64,000 bases of DNA from Diplosphaera chodatii. Taxonomy: Eukaryota > Chlorophyta > Trebouxiophyceae > Prasiolales > Stichococcaceae. Under the pieces are notes generated by a model. That model searched no databases. It saw only the letters and a list, made by a program, of their open reading frames with translations, and was not told the DNA's origin. Made by a program: the position numbers and the translations under genes. The DNA is taken from assembly GCA_032358165.1 (NCBI GenBank), contig JAALGY010000037.1, positions 893,001 through 957,000 on the forward strand, given 5' to 3'. Positions 12,051-24,611 of this stretch are shown here, one piece after another (the stretch's first letter is position 1; the number at the start of each line of letters is the position of its first letter).

Positions 12051-13171
12051 ATGAGGCGCCTGCCGGTGGCAAGGCAACCCTCCTGGGGTGCGTGCGCTTG
12101 GTGCAAGCAACCGTGATAGCCTGTTGAGCAGCTCGATGGTCTGACAGAGCCACTTATTGACGGCTGAGCCCTGCAACTACCATCATATCCACATCAGCAC
12201 GCATGCAAGCACTGCACTCGATGCTCCAAATGGCAAACATTCACGACATCAGTCTGCGGATGGCTTTGAGTAGATACTTTATGTCATTGCAGGCTGTCAG
12301 CACAGGCCTGGGTGTTTGTGGGGCTAGCCTTGTCGCTGGCAACGTGGGGCATCAACCGCATCAGGCAGCAGAGCATCTCGGCCACAGACGGCGGGCAGCA
12401 GGCGGACCAGCGACGGCAGGAGCGGCAGGTGAGGAGGCCCTGCCGCTAGATGCAGCTGCACGTCACCTTTCCACAACACATTGCAATAGGTTTGTGCTTC
12501 AGGCATCGCTCCGGCAATTGCAGGATGAGAGCATGTCTGCAAATCCGCTGGACGGTCGGGAATACAAGATGGCGCTCGCGCGCACGCGGCAGGCGGTCGC
12601 GGTGCACAAGGCCATGCAGTTCAACGCGCAGGGCAGTCCAGCCAGGTGTGCCACCCCATAGCGCCAGTCCAGCTGCTTGGCATTGCGCAGGCAGCCGGCA
12701 CAGCATACGCCATGCGGTGAGCAAAAGCGCTGGTCTGAACCCACATTACGTGGTAGAGAACGTTGCCTGTACTGCAGAGCAATGGTGGAGCTGCGGCGAG
12801 CTCTGCAGGAGAACTGCACGGTGCGGGAGCCGCTGCTGAACGCGCGGTATGAGAAGCAGGAGGTAAGCATGGTCCAAAACCTCCAGCTGCTTGCTGCCGT
12901 TTCCTGCACTGCTTCACTACATGTTTTCACACCTTCGGCAAACCGTGGCAGCTCGATCCGGACATATCGCATCATGGTACGCAAGTGGCTCAACCCTTCG
13001 CTGTTGCCACCGCAGGTGATGGATTTGTACCGGATGCACCTCCAGAATTCTGAGGTGCCTGCGAAATTCTCCACCCTGCTGCAGCTGAGGGAGCTGCTGG
13101 ATATAGATGGCCCCGAGGCAGAGGCCATCGAAGTAGAAGTCATGCAGTTAGGGAGCTCTTTCTCAATCTGA
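12051..13171 (+). CDS. Small single-pass membrane protein (tentative 5-exon model)
   Basis: Exons 12051-12091, 12293-12428, 12503-12645, 12778-12862 and 13016-13171 join in frame to 186 residues. The first exon (MRRLPVARQPSW) is the weakest part of the model; the other four have good GT/AG borders. A single hydrophobic segment, AWVFVGLALSLATWGINRI, lies near the N-terminus, preceded by a short basic leader ending LSAQA. The rest is soluble, charged and helical-looking (MALARTRQAVAVHKAMQF, MVELRRALQENCTVREPLL, LLQLRELLDIDGPEAEAIEV). I do not recognise the family. A basic N-terminus followed by one membrane span would fit an organelle membrane protein, but that is inference. The C-terminus SSFSI is fixed by the stop at 13169-13171. 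Confidence 0.55.
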
Positions 13172-13560
13172 GCTGGACTCCATTATCTCACCAAATTCAG
13201 GGCAGCAACGTTCCTGTCACATCAGGGCCAAGTGCTGGTACATATACCGGCATCTTTTAAGCACCGTGGGTGCTCAGGAGTGAGCTGTGATGTGAGCTGC
13301 ATGGCTTCACCAAGAGTGTGATCGGTTGCGAGTTGCCAAGCATCGATGGACAATGCTACCGCATGACATGCTTGGCTTCTTTAAGGTTGCATGCAACAAT
13401 ACCTCTCCAGCAAAAGTGGCAAGTCAGATATACAGCAGAGCTGCTACCCAATGTCGATCTATACATAGCTAAGCTACAAGTTGTCAAGCCATGCCGATTG
13501 CAGATGTGTGTCTACTGATAGATACTAAATCTTCCCAGCAGCCCCGGACATCTGTACGAA
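13172..13560. other. Convergent intergenic region
   Basis: Between the stop of the small membrane-protein gene and the stop of the pyruvate decarboxylase gene on the other strand. No gene or repeat was seen. Confidence 0.5.
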
Positions 13561-16500
13561 CTATTGCGGGTTGGGCGGACGTGCGTTGGAGTCCGCCACA
13601 CGGGACCCCCACTGCAGTACATGCGCCCAACTTATGGCTACATGACTATAGACAAACTCACGTGTTGACCGCAGACAACAACAGCAGTGCCATTCGCTGC
13701 ACCTCCAGCAGCTCTTTCGAGCAGTCGTCCTTGTCAGTGACGACCTCGATGAGGCACATCCTGCAGCACAGGCCACCAAGACTCTGCGCCTGACTCTGAC
13801 AGCACGAAGCGACCAACAAGGCAGCATGCTGTGAGGCCATCTATCTGCTATGCTCACTTGTCAATCTTCTCTGATGTTGCTGTCTTGATGGCTGCAGCCA
13901 GCTCTGCTTCCGTCTTGCACTGCATGACAACATGTCCAGTACATCTGCCCCTGTGCACCAACAGTTTGTAGTGTTGTTGACAGCTAGGACAATCACGGCA
14001 CATTGAAACCTGAATGCAGGGTTACCCGTGTGGACCATGAGCGATCAATGCCATTGTCCACTGCCTTGACCAATGCCACATAATCCCTGCAAACCATTCA
14101 TCTTAGCTCGCACACGATACATTCGCTCGAACCAGGGGCTTGGTTTCTACATGGTGTTTTCAGTTCGCACCAGGTGTGGATGACGTTGTAAGGTCCATCA
14201 TGGATCTCGACCTCGATGGTATACCCTCCGTTGTTGATCAAGAATATGAGTGGGTTGGCCCCTGAATGCAGAAACAGGTCCCATTGTGTGATCCCAGAAG
14301 TGCAATGCATACACGCAGTAGATGTCAGCAGGTCGCAGTTCACAAGCACCAGAGTCCTCCACAAAGCAGATCCGATACAGGTGCCAAACTCTTGACTATT
14401 CTCAGCCTCACCCTCGCGCATCATCGTGCTGATGTCCTGCGCGGTGACCTGGAAGCTGCCGTCGCCAATACTGGAAATGACGCGCTTCCCATTCAGCGCC
14501 ATGCCCACCTGCATTGGTCTCAGAGAAGAGTGTCAGAATTCACACTGACAGCTGTCTGGCCAGTTCAAGCTTCCACATGTGTGAAACAAAGCATTGCAGC
14601 TTTTGGTGCAGCATTGATTTTCAAACCGCACACAGCCTGATGGGTTCTGCAGCATAGCAGGTGATAGGAGGCATGACAGCGGCGCACTGAGTAGCCAAGG
14701 GTGGCACCGACCGCCCAGCCTATGCTGCCGTACTGACACTGGAACTCGTACCTTCATGTCAACATAGCTGTTTCTCTGCTGTCATTCAGTGTGCGCACAG
14801 CCTTGGTAGCACTTGGCGCTGCGCAGCCTGCGCACGCACTGAGCACAGACAAAGCAGCATCCATGGTGCATCTTGGCTGGCCAGAGCTGATGCAACGCAC
14901 TGACAGCGGACAACACCCAAGTGATCACCCGCAACCAGTCGGTAGCTTGAGTTTCTGACAGTTGAACCAGCTGTCGCCAGTCTCTGCCAAAACTGCCGTC
15001 CTGTCGCTGAGCATGCCCTGCAGTCAGGGCATGCGGCAGTACACAAGTCAGGGTACAGACCATGACTTTCGCAAGGGTAGGAAGTTCTCTGTACAGCCAG
15101 TTGTTGCTGCGGTGGAAAGTCTGTATTCACAGGTTCAGCAACAGGTTGTGCTCCTGACCTGGATGTGCTTGTACACCGAGTTGGTCAGCAGTGGTGAGCC
15201 ATCCTCTGTCTTCGGCATCTCGGGTGGGGCCATGTACATGCGCTTGTAGTTCTGCATCGCCTTATCGTTCTGCTTCAACTTGCCTGCTGCCGGCATGCTC
15301 GCTGTCAGTAGGACTGCTTGTGCTCAGACATGTTTCAAGGCGAATTGTGCAGGTTGTTGGGTTTGACATCTGATAAAGCGAGAAGAAATCTACACTGCCA
15401 CTGAAATGATGGCGATGGGCCAATGCTCGGGCCAAATGCGTGACTTTCATGCAAGACATTGACGCTGCCCACCTGCCAGGGCGATCAGGAAGTCGGCCAT
15501 GACAATGCAGCTGAAGATCTGGGCTCCGCCAATCTTCACCGAGTTGCCAGTGACATGCACCATCTGACAACAGAAGCAAACCGCCTCAGCACGATGCGGC
15601 TGACTGTCTGCAGGCAATGGGCATGGCACGGCACCTGATGCAGACAGGAACCCAGTTGCATGCAGTTGCGTTGCAAACCACCTTGCTGTCCTTCATGAGC
15701 AGTGTCCACCCTGTTGTTGTGTAGTCGTTGAACGTTGGCCCTGCAGGTATCGCATCATCAGCTACAGCCTCCACTAAGGCCGCAGCTTATGGTGCGCAGC
15801 ATGCTCGATCCATGTCAATCAGTCTGTGCAGCCTCCACCTGCTACGAGGTACGCATCAGCAGACTCGACCGTCTCCGCCACATATGCCGTGCTTACTTGT
15901 CCCCAGTATCTATGACACATACAGCAAGGGTGTCACCTGCAGACCAGCCTGATATCTGAGAGGGACAGTGGCGCTTACATCTTTGCAACGTGCACACAAC
16001 TCACGTGCCGATGTAGCATTGGTGTTGCTCGTCCACCATCCCCTTGGCGTTGACCATGGTTGCCACAGGGTATGCCGCGGCATTCATCAGCTCTGCAGTG
16101 CCACCAGAAACTTTGGGCTTCGTGCAAGAGTGCATGTGTGGCAGACGACGCACCCTTGGCACATGCTGCATCTTTTGTCATCGCCTGACGTAAGACACCA
16201 TGGTCAGCTGAATAAGTGTCAATCAGTGTGAGAAACGTAGGGGCAGAGCCAGAGTCTGATGTGGCGGGCGGCACTGTGATGCAGGGATGTTGCCCGCCCA
16301 GGCGCCCGACCTGCAAAGGCTCCCATGGCCTTCTCGGAGCGCAGGTGGCCCCCCGCCACCAGCACAGGCTTGACGGCCCTGTTCAGGAACTCGGCCGCGG
16401 CGTCCACCGCCGCCTTCAGGCTGTCCTGGTTGCTGACCTGGAGGTGGATGCAGCTTTGGTCAGAGGCGAGTTCGGTCCGCTGCCGAGTGGTGAGTGTGTG

Positions 16501-18020
16501 TCAGCGATTGGGGTACACACCTTTGGGTAGATCGCAAAAGGGATGGGCACGCTGCTGAATGTGGGGTGCTCCTCGCCTGCAACGGCCCAAGCAGTGCTGA
16601 TAGCACATCAGGTCCGTCACGACAGTGATTGCACGGTTGCCACCCCACTGTTGCAACCACTCACAGCAAGAGGCAGCACCGACCTGCAAGGTTGCAGCAC
16701 ACGTTGATGTACACCGGCAGGCGCTGCCGCAGGGCGGCGGCAATCGCATGGTCGATCTGCTCGTGTGCGTCACTGAGGGCGGAGACTTGCACCTGGGTTA
16801 AAGCAGTGGCAGCACAGTAATACCAGCAGGACTTCGAAAAGCTTGGCATTGGCATGCAGCATTACCTTCCGCCATTTAGGCATGTGGCACGGTTTGCACC
16901 TGATGGCAGGTGACCTCCTGGAAGCAGCGGAACTCCTGGCCCCAGTTGGGCTGTCCGATGGTGTGGTGCAAGATGTGGTTGGTCCTGAGCAGGATTCCAG
17001 GGGCTGGCGGTCACTAGAGTAACACCTGCTTGTGCCTGCAGTGCTGGCTCTGGGCGTGTGTGCAATCGTCCCGCCGAATTTGCAGTAGACAACAAGCAGA
17101 AGAGCATCCATCAGCAGTCTGCTCACCCCAAGTCGTTGCTGTTGGGCCCGCCTGCATGCCAATTGGTAGACACCATCAGCTCCGACTGCCAAGTGGACCA
17201 TGTGCATGCGCGGCAGCATCCAAGCACACGAAACAGCACTCGCCTGTGATGCAGATGAGGGGAAGGTTCTCGCTGTAGGCGCCAGCAACGGCGTTGATGA
17301 CGCTGAGCCCTCCCACGGTGAAGGTGGTGACCACAACACCCACGCCCCGCGCCCGTGCGTACCCATCCGCTGCATTTTACTAGCATCTGTGTCCACCGCA
17401 TTGTGCAGGACGAACAGCAGCGTCTGTTCTCATTGCAAGTGAGGATGAATGTGTGGGGTCATCATTGCCGCTAACCTGCATAGCCGGCGTTCAGCTCATT
17501 GCAGCACCCCACAAAGCGCAGCCGCTCTTCCTTGATCAGCTGGTCCAGCAGTACTAGGTTGAAGTCACCTGCGCGCAGGCATGTATGCCAGTCATCCAGC
17601 AGATGCGTTGGACAACGCCTAAAAGGCTCAGCAACGGGCCTGCCCTAAGTGTCGGCACCTCTGCAATGAAGCCAAACAGGAACACCGGAGGCACAGCACT
17701 CCTTCACGGACTCAGAAATTCCATCAAGACATACAGCTGCACGATTGACGTCCCATCGATATCACAAAGCCTATGTGCTGAGATGCGCACCTGGCACCTG
17801 CGGCAGGTGCAGAGTCTGTCAGCATCTTATACAAGGCACAGCCACCCGCGAGACAGCTATAACATGTGAGGCGCGTCACACTGTGGTTAAGGATCAAAGC
17901 ACGCCAGCTGAGGGTCAGGGACCATGACATTGTAGACATGCAATCACTTGCCCCGAACACATGTGTGACCCCGATCTCCACCAGCCGCGTCGCCAAGTGC
18001 TGTCCCAGTGTCCGTCCCAT
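13561..18020 (-). CDS. PDC: Pyruvate decarboxylase (TPP-dependent)
   Basis: The enzyme decarboxylates pyruvate to acetaldehyde in the cytosol, the first step of ethanol fermentation. About 15 exons can be read in order from ATG 18020 ([18 protein letters not shown]) to the C-terminus [15 protein letters not shown], which is nearly the plant PDC end. Diagnostic blocks: [10 protein letters not shown] with the catalytic Glu (about 17500), [20 protein letters not shown] (about 17300), [20 protein letters not shown] with the HH pair (about 16960), [40 protein letters not shown], the Glu-Thr-Gly-Asp-Ser block [13 protein letters not shown] (about 14970), and the thiamine-pyrophosphate motif [11 protein letters not shown]...[17 protein letters not shown] (about 14460-14180). 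All expected catalytic residues are present. Exon 1 seems to end GCAA/GTGATT, giving VFGASDFN where plant enzymes have VFxVPGDFN, one residue shorter; a GC donor nearby is an alternative. No organelle leader is seen. Confidence 0.95.
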
Positions 18021-18419
18021 GGCTGCTACATACACACACTCCAACGCGTACGGTTCTGGAAGTGATCTGAGCGCAAAGGATCGCCAAGTGTTCGGGGCTG
18101 CCGAGAAATTAGGTCATGTTCAGCTTCTGCCAGGCTGGGCGCCAGACAGGGTTGCCTCATATACCGTATGCATAGTCAGAGGCCTGCCATACTTGAGGCA
18201 GCAACGTGAAGAGGTCTGCACACTACATGAGCATTCCCACAACTTCGAAAGGCAAAGCGCTTCCAACAAGCTGCCACACACAGCTCACGCAGGCAGCCAC
18301 CCACAGCAGCAAGTGTCTGTAATCGAGGTGGCCTGTGGCAATGCTCCGCAGTGTTGGCACAGATGGGCAGCTGCAGTCATGCCGACTGCCGCCCAGCCAA
18401 ACGACTGGCACGCCAGGCC
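18021..18419. promoter_or_regulatory. Intergenic region between PDC start and SUMO end
   Basis: Both flanking genes run on the minus strand, so this holds the SUMO 3' untranslated region and the PDC promoter. No named element was identified. Confidence 0.5.
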
Positions 18420-18749
18420 TCAGCACAACAACCGAGCTTGGCAACCGCCGATCTGGTGGATCATGACCTCGATCTCATCCTGATCCTCCATATCAAGGTC
18501 GCCTGGCGTCTGGTCCCCCCGGATGCGCTGCCCATCAAAGATGAATGCCACGGACTCGACGTCAATGGAAGACTTATTGCAGTACGCCGCCATCAGCTTC
18601 CGCAGCGGCGTCGTCTTCTTTGCCTTAAAGAATACCACATTGCCATCCTGCGCCTTGACCTTCAGATTAAGGTGCTCGCCCTCGCCCTTCACGTCTGGCT
18701 TCACGTCCTGCTGCTGGGCTGGCTGGGTGGCTTCGCCTTCATCTGACAT
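18420..18749 (-). CDS. SUMO: SUMO (small ubiquitin-like modifier) precursor
   Basis: A single uninterrupted frame of 109 residues from ATG 18749. The ubiquitin-like fold spans about residues 26-102 (HLNLKVKAQDGNVVFFKAKK, TPLRKLMAAYC, FDGQRIRGDQTPGDLDMED, IEVMIHQIGG). The mature C-terminus is Gly101-Gly102; the seven following residues CQARLLC would be removed by a SUMO (ULP-type) protease before conjugation. The N-terminal tail contains VKPD and VKGE at residues 16-23, which fit the sumoylation consensus (hydrophobic-Lys-x-acidic) and could allow chain formation, as in animal SUMO2/3. In-frame codons continue upstream of the ATG, but MSDEGEA matches the usual SUMO start. The gene is divergent from histone H3 and lies upstream of PDC on the same strand. 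Confidence 0.97.
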   Translation of the reverse strand: MSDEGEATQPAQQQDVKPDVKGEGEHLNLKVKAQDGNVVFFKAKKTTPLRKLMAAYCNKSSIDVESVAFIFDGQRIRGDQTPGDLDMEDQDEIEVMIHQIGGCQARLLC

Positions 18750-20286
<1,537 letters not shown>

Positions 20287-20752
20287 GCACCTCACTCTGA
20301 CGACCAGCCTGGCAGTAAGGACTGAGGAGACGGCAGACAGCTGCCAGGGCCATTGCTGAGTCGTCATCAACCACAACTGGTGTTTTTCGACACCACCATT
20401 CATTGGCAGTGCGGTCCTCAACATGAGGTTGATGCAGTGAGGCCTGCAACTCCAAAGCAATGCAACTGCACTTCTGAGTCAGCAGTCTGCGGGTTAGCAG
20501 CCAATTGGATCGACAGGGCGTGGCATGTTTGCAACAGGCAGGAGCCACCCTGCCCATTGCAAACGCTGCTTCACTGTGCTTGGCTAGTCGCAGGTTTCAT
20601 CATATCCTCTGCCGCGCCGTGTGCCTCTGCAGCTAGAGTTGCCGCGCGGTGCTTGGCTCGCGTCTGGGCGGCCATGCTGCGGAAGGCAAGCGCATCCTGC
20701 AGTCAGCAGCACACCAGTCGCTCTCATCACGTTGTAGCTACCGTGCTTGACC
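20287..20752. other. Convergent intergenic region
   Basis: Between the H3 stop and the AP2-gene stop on the opposite strand. It contains the weak inverted repeat at 20308-20348 and no gene. Confidence 0.5.
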
Positions 20753-23640
20753 TTATCCTGAAGCACTGTGTATGGTCACTATCACCTCTGCGTCTGCATC
20801 CTCGTGGACGGTCGTGGTCATTGAGTCGGTGGTCGCTAGAGGCGATGGTGGCTGGGGCGCCCCCTCACCACCAGGATTGAGGACGTCCCAGAACTTGTTG
20901 TCGTCCTCCTGTTTGCGTGCATGTGAAAGGCGGCCACTGGTGTGATGTTGCTCAAGTTTGTGCATGTGTGAAAGGCTCGCATCGCCCTGGTAACCTAGTG
21001 CAGCACCTGCCAGCTCATGCCGACAGCAAAGGTGCTGCTGTCGTCTGTGTGCGCATCCGGACTGAGGCAGTCCCAGTTGAAGTCAGCGATTGTTGTACTG
21101 CCTGCATGCACCAGATGAAGGTCTATTTAGTATATCGATGCACAAGTCGTCACTGTCCTGCAGCCTCAACACCTCACAGGGCATGTAACCACAGCACGCT
21201 CGCAATGTAGTGCTGTTACCGACCTCCAGAGTGTGCGATCGCTGGCAACTGGCCCGTGCTTGCAGCTGGGATTGACAGCGTGCCGCCAGCACGTGGGCTT
21301 GCCGCAATGGAAACGTAGCCACCGCAGTCATCAGACTGCTCGATTTTGCTGCCTGCTGCAGTTCCTGCTGCTGGCTCGAGTGGGATGCCATCTGCTAGGA
21401 GGCCGTCTTCCAGGGGCAGTGAACTTGCGCCCACAGCCGCATGACATGACAGCTGCTGATTCACCGCATCGGGCTGCGTTGCTGCTGCAGGCACAGTGCT
21501 GACTGCCCCGGGAGCGACTGGCTGTCCTGCAGTATGCCCATACCATGACATCAGCGCACGCAGCGTTCCAAGAAAACCATCAAGGGCCAGACCGCTTGCC
21601 TGATTGCCAGTCTCTGTGGCGTTTCATGTACTTACCAGTAAGCAGGCCAAGACGCCAGGCCTCCGCAATCTGCTCCTCGCCTGCAAAGGCGGATGGGCAC
21701 GACTGTCGACCCTTTCTCAGGGATAGCAGTGGATCTATTAGGAAATGCACGTGTAAGAGCACACTCTTACAAGCTCGCATCCAAGGCCCAACAAGCTGGA
21801 CTTGGGAGCACTCACTCAGGAGGTCTGTGTACTCGTCCAGTGCAAAGTTAGTGACGGCCTCCAAGCCGCGCCGTTGCACGCTCTCAACGTCATACGCCAC
21901 AGCCGCCTCCACCTCTACTCCACACCAGACACATCACTGCGGAGGTGTGTGCTGAAATACTGTCCGTTGCATGCACCATGTCAGGTGAATGCAAGGGCAT
22001 GCAGCTGTGCACCTGTGTCGTACAGCCCCAGATACTTGTATTTGCGGCCAACCATCTGCATGAAAACATGGTGTGCTGAAGTTTGCCATGTCGAACAGCC
22101 AAACAGCACAACACTACGGTGAATCGCTGCCCCAGGCGCCCTGCACTGCAGCATTGGATGCAAGTTTCGTACAGCGTGCACCAGGCCGCACACCTGGCCG
22201 ATGCGGGCCTCCCACTTGCCCTTCTGATGGTGCGTCACGCCGCGGAACTGGCTGCTGGCGCGCTGGAAGCCCTTCGACTGCTTCCGCAGAGACAACACCA
22301 GCTCCTCCCTCGTGATCTGTGGCCAGCATACATCTGGTACTGCGCGTTGAGTTTGAGCAGCAGTCGAAGCGGACACGATTCAAACATGATTGCACACAAT
22401 CGTGAGCAGGACAGCAGCGCATGCCAGCAAACACACCTCATCGAAGTGCTCCAGCTCCTGGGAGTAGTTGGACAGCGCAAAGTTGGTGACCGCCTCCTCG
22501 GCGCGGAACTTGACGGCGGCACTGCGCGCAGTCAGCAGCACAGGTATTGAGATGTGCATCTTAGCTTCGACAGCGGACCTGTTTGACACCATCAGCTGGT
22601 ACACCAGCAGATGGCTCCTGGCTTCGACACATACGCACATGTCGTATGCGAGAGCTGCCTGTTCCTCAGTGTCAAAGCCACCCAGGTAGATCTGCACAGT
22701 CAAGCGCATGATGCTCCTGAGATGGGCTGTTGGCATCGATGGATGGATTGGGTGCATGCATGATGATCGTATCTTGCAGCGTGTATGAAGTGATACTCCG
22801 ATTGCTCACCTGCTTGCGGTCCTCCCAGATGTGCGACTCATAGCGCCCAGTCCTGCATGGCTTGCCGAGATGGTCAAGTAGTACATATAGCTCTCAAACA
22901 TCGCGTGCAAGATGCAACGTGGGCAGACATCATTCTTGCATGAGCAGCTGAGCATGCCTGGGCCGTGCAGTTAAGTCCTGAAGTTCATCATCGTTGCGTC
23001 AGCAGACAAGACACATGTGACAGTGTCATCAGCAGAAACCTGCAATGGAGCGTGACTCCACGGAAGCGCGAGGTGTTCCGGTTGCCCTTGCGCTCGACGT
23101 GCACTGTGGTGCTCGACTTTCTGCTGCGCAGAGAACAAGAGCGACATCTCTCAAGAGTCATGCAGTGAGCCTGAGCATGCCCAGCCCGCTGTTGCTCACC
23201 GTATCTGTGCCGCTGCGTGAACCATGCCATATGCTGAACAAGGACATCGATAGTCTGTTCAGGATCCTGCCCTGATGATGAATGTATGCATCAACTGAAG
23301 ACCACCTGCTGTCAGAGGGGCTGCCAATGCGTGCTTTTGCTGACGCAGCCCGCGGTGGCAGGCCGACTGTGGCGCTGAACATGCTGGCGCCAGTTTGCTG
23401 GCTGTGTGGCGAAGAGACGGACGCTGCCGTCGGCTTGGCAGCTGGTTTACCTACATACGCACACCAAGAGGTGGTACAGAAAGCGTCAGTAGATAAGAAG
23501 CACAATGCTAAAGAACGGCATCTGGGGTCATTGACTGCGCATAGAAAGGGCAACATTCTCCTGCACCCACTGCAACTGCACGCACAAGCGTCCCATTCGG
23601 CAAGTGACGGTGCGTTGGTCAGGTCTGCATGCATCGCCAT
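20753..23640 (-). CDS. AP2/ERF transcription factor with two AP2 domains (ANT/AP2 group)
   Basis: A nuclear DNA-binding regulator of the AP2/AINTEGUMENTA/WRI1 group. The N-terminal exons start at ATG 23640 ([18 protein letters not shown]) and continue at about 23450-23300, joining in frame to [20 protein letters not shown]2 domain 1 is split over four exons (about 23080-22443): [61 protein letters not shown]. The inter-domain linker [19 protein letters not shown] matches the conserved linker of this group. AP2 domain 2 follows at about 22260-21820: [53 protein letters not shown]. The acidic, Ser/Ala-rich C-terminus ends [13 protein letters not shown] at 20753. Domain 1 lacks the roughly ten-residue insertion seen in ANT and WRI1. 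Domain 2 has VQRRG in place of the usual IKFRG. Borders of the first and several late exons are less certain than those of the AP2 domains. Confidence 0.9.
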
Positions 23641-24611
23641 CCCACTCCTGTCGTCGGCTGCTCAAAACCCTGCGGGATTGGTTGTCATCGGGGAGTTCAG
23701 CGATGATCAGCAGGACTGCAACTCTGAATGCTGTGCAAAACGATCCGGAATCAGGTTGCTAGCCGTATGCAGGCGAGATGATGATGATGATGGTATCAGG
23801 CAGTGCAATGCACAAACCGTGCCTCGGGGTTGTCTTGCAACGATAGAGGCGACAGCCAGTGCAACAAGCAAGGTCCGCATGCGTCAGCCGCAGCACGGAT
23901 GCTGCTGTCGTCACGATCGCCGCGCTTTGCTTGTGATGTGTTGCAATCGCAAGCCCTCAAGACAAGCGCTGGCGAACATCGAAGTTTCGAACTCTCTCGG
24001 TGCCGCCGATTATTCATGCAATGTTGGCCAACCACCTCGGATCGGCAAACCGCGACCTGATCGCGTTTGCTGAGTGACAACAGTGCAAAGCACATACAAG
24101 AAAGCATTGGCTCACCGTGGATCGTGCGGTGTACACTTCGATGAATGCTGGTACATGCACCAGCCGCCCTGCCTTGTCAATTCGGGTACTGAAGCGATCA
24201 TACAAACCCCGACCCTAGCCTACCCCACCTAACGCCACCGGGTGCTTCGCAAATGCCCCCTCACATCCGCTTTGCACGCTTCTTCCATGCACGAGTTTGG
24301 CTTGATCGCGGCTGCTTGCATTGATCTTGGTCAGCAACGCCTCGGATTGTCCGCCAGACGGTAAACGGAGCAAGGGTTTTGTTGGTGTGTGGACAGACTG
24401 AGCACAGTCAAATGACTCCGCACTTGCAATCGGACTTTTGCCTCGCGGACTCTCCAAACCATGACCGTCTGTTCACATAGGGTGCGAGCGGGAGAGCCAC
24501 AAACAATATGCTGGCCCTGCATGCACATGCATCTGCTACTGAATTTTATTGCCACAATTCTGACAAGCCAGACACTGATGCCATCCTGACTTGCAGATAC
24601 ACTCCCACATA
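23641..24611. promoter_or_regulatory. Intergenic region, AP2 promoter and importin-5 3' end
   Basis: About 970 bases between two minus-strand genes. It should contain the promoter and 5' leader of the AP2 gene and the 3' untranslated region of importin-5. A (GAT)5 repeat is at 23777-23791. Open frames here lack any recognisable domain and are treated as chance. Confidence 0.5.
23777..23791. repeat. (GAT)5 microsatellite
   Basis: Five tandem GAT units upstream of the AP2 gene, in probable non-coding sequence. Confidence 0.85.

Noticed and set aside
20308..20348. Histone 3' stem-loop after H3
   Set aside because: The inverted repeat CCTGGCAG/CTGCCAGG has a 25-base loop and does not match the 6-bp stem, 4-nt loop histone hairpin.
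23282..24073. 263-codon plus-strand open frame
   Set aside because: It overlaps the first exons of the AP2 gene on the other strand. No domain, no start context and no splice support; treated as chance.
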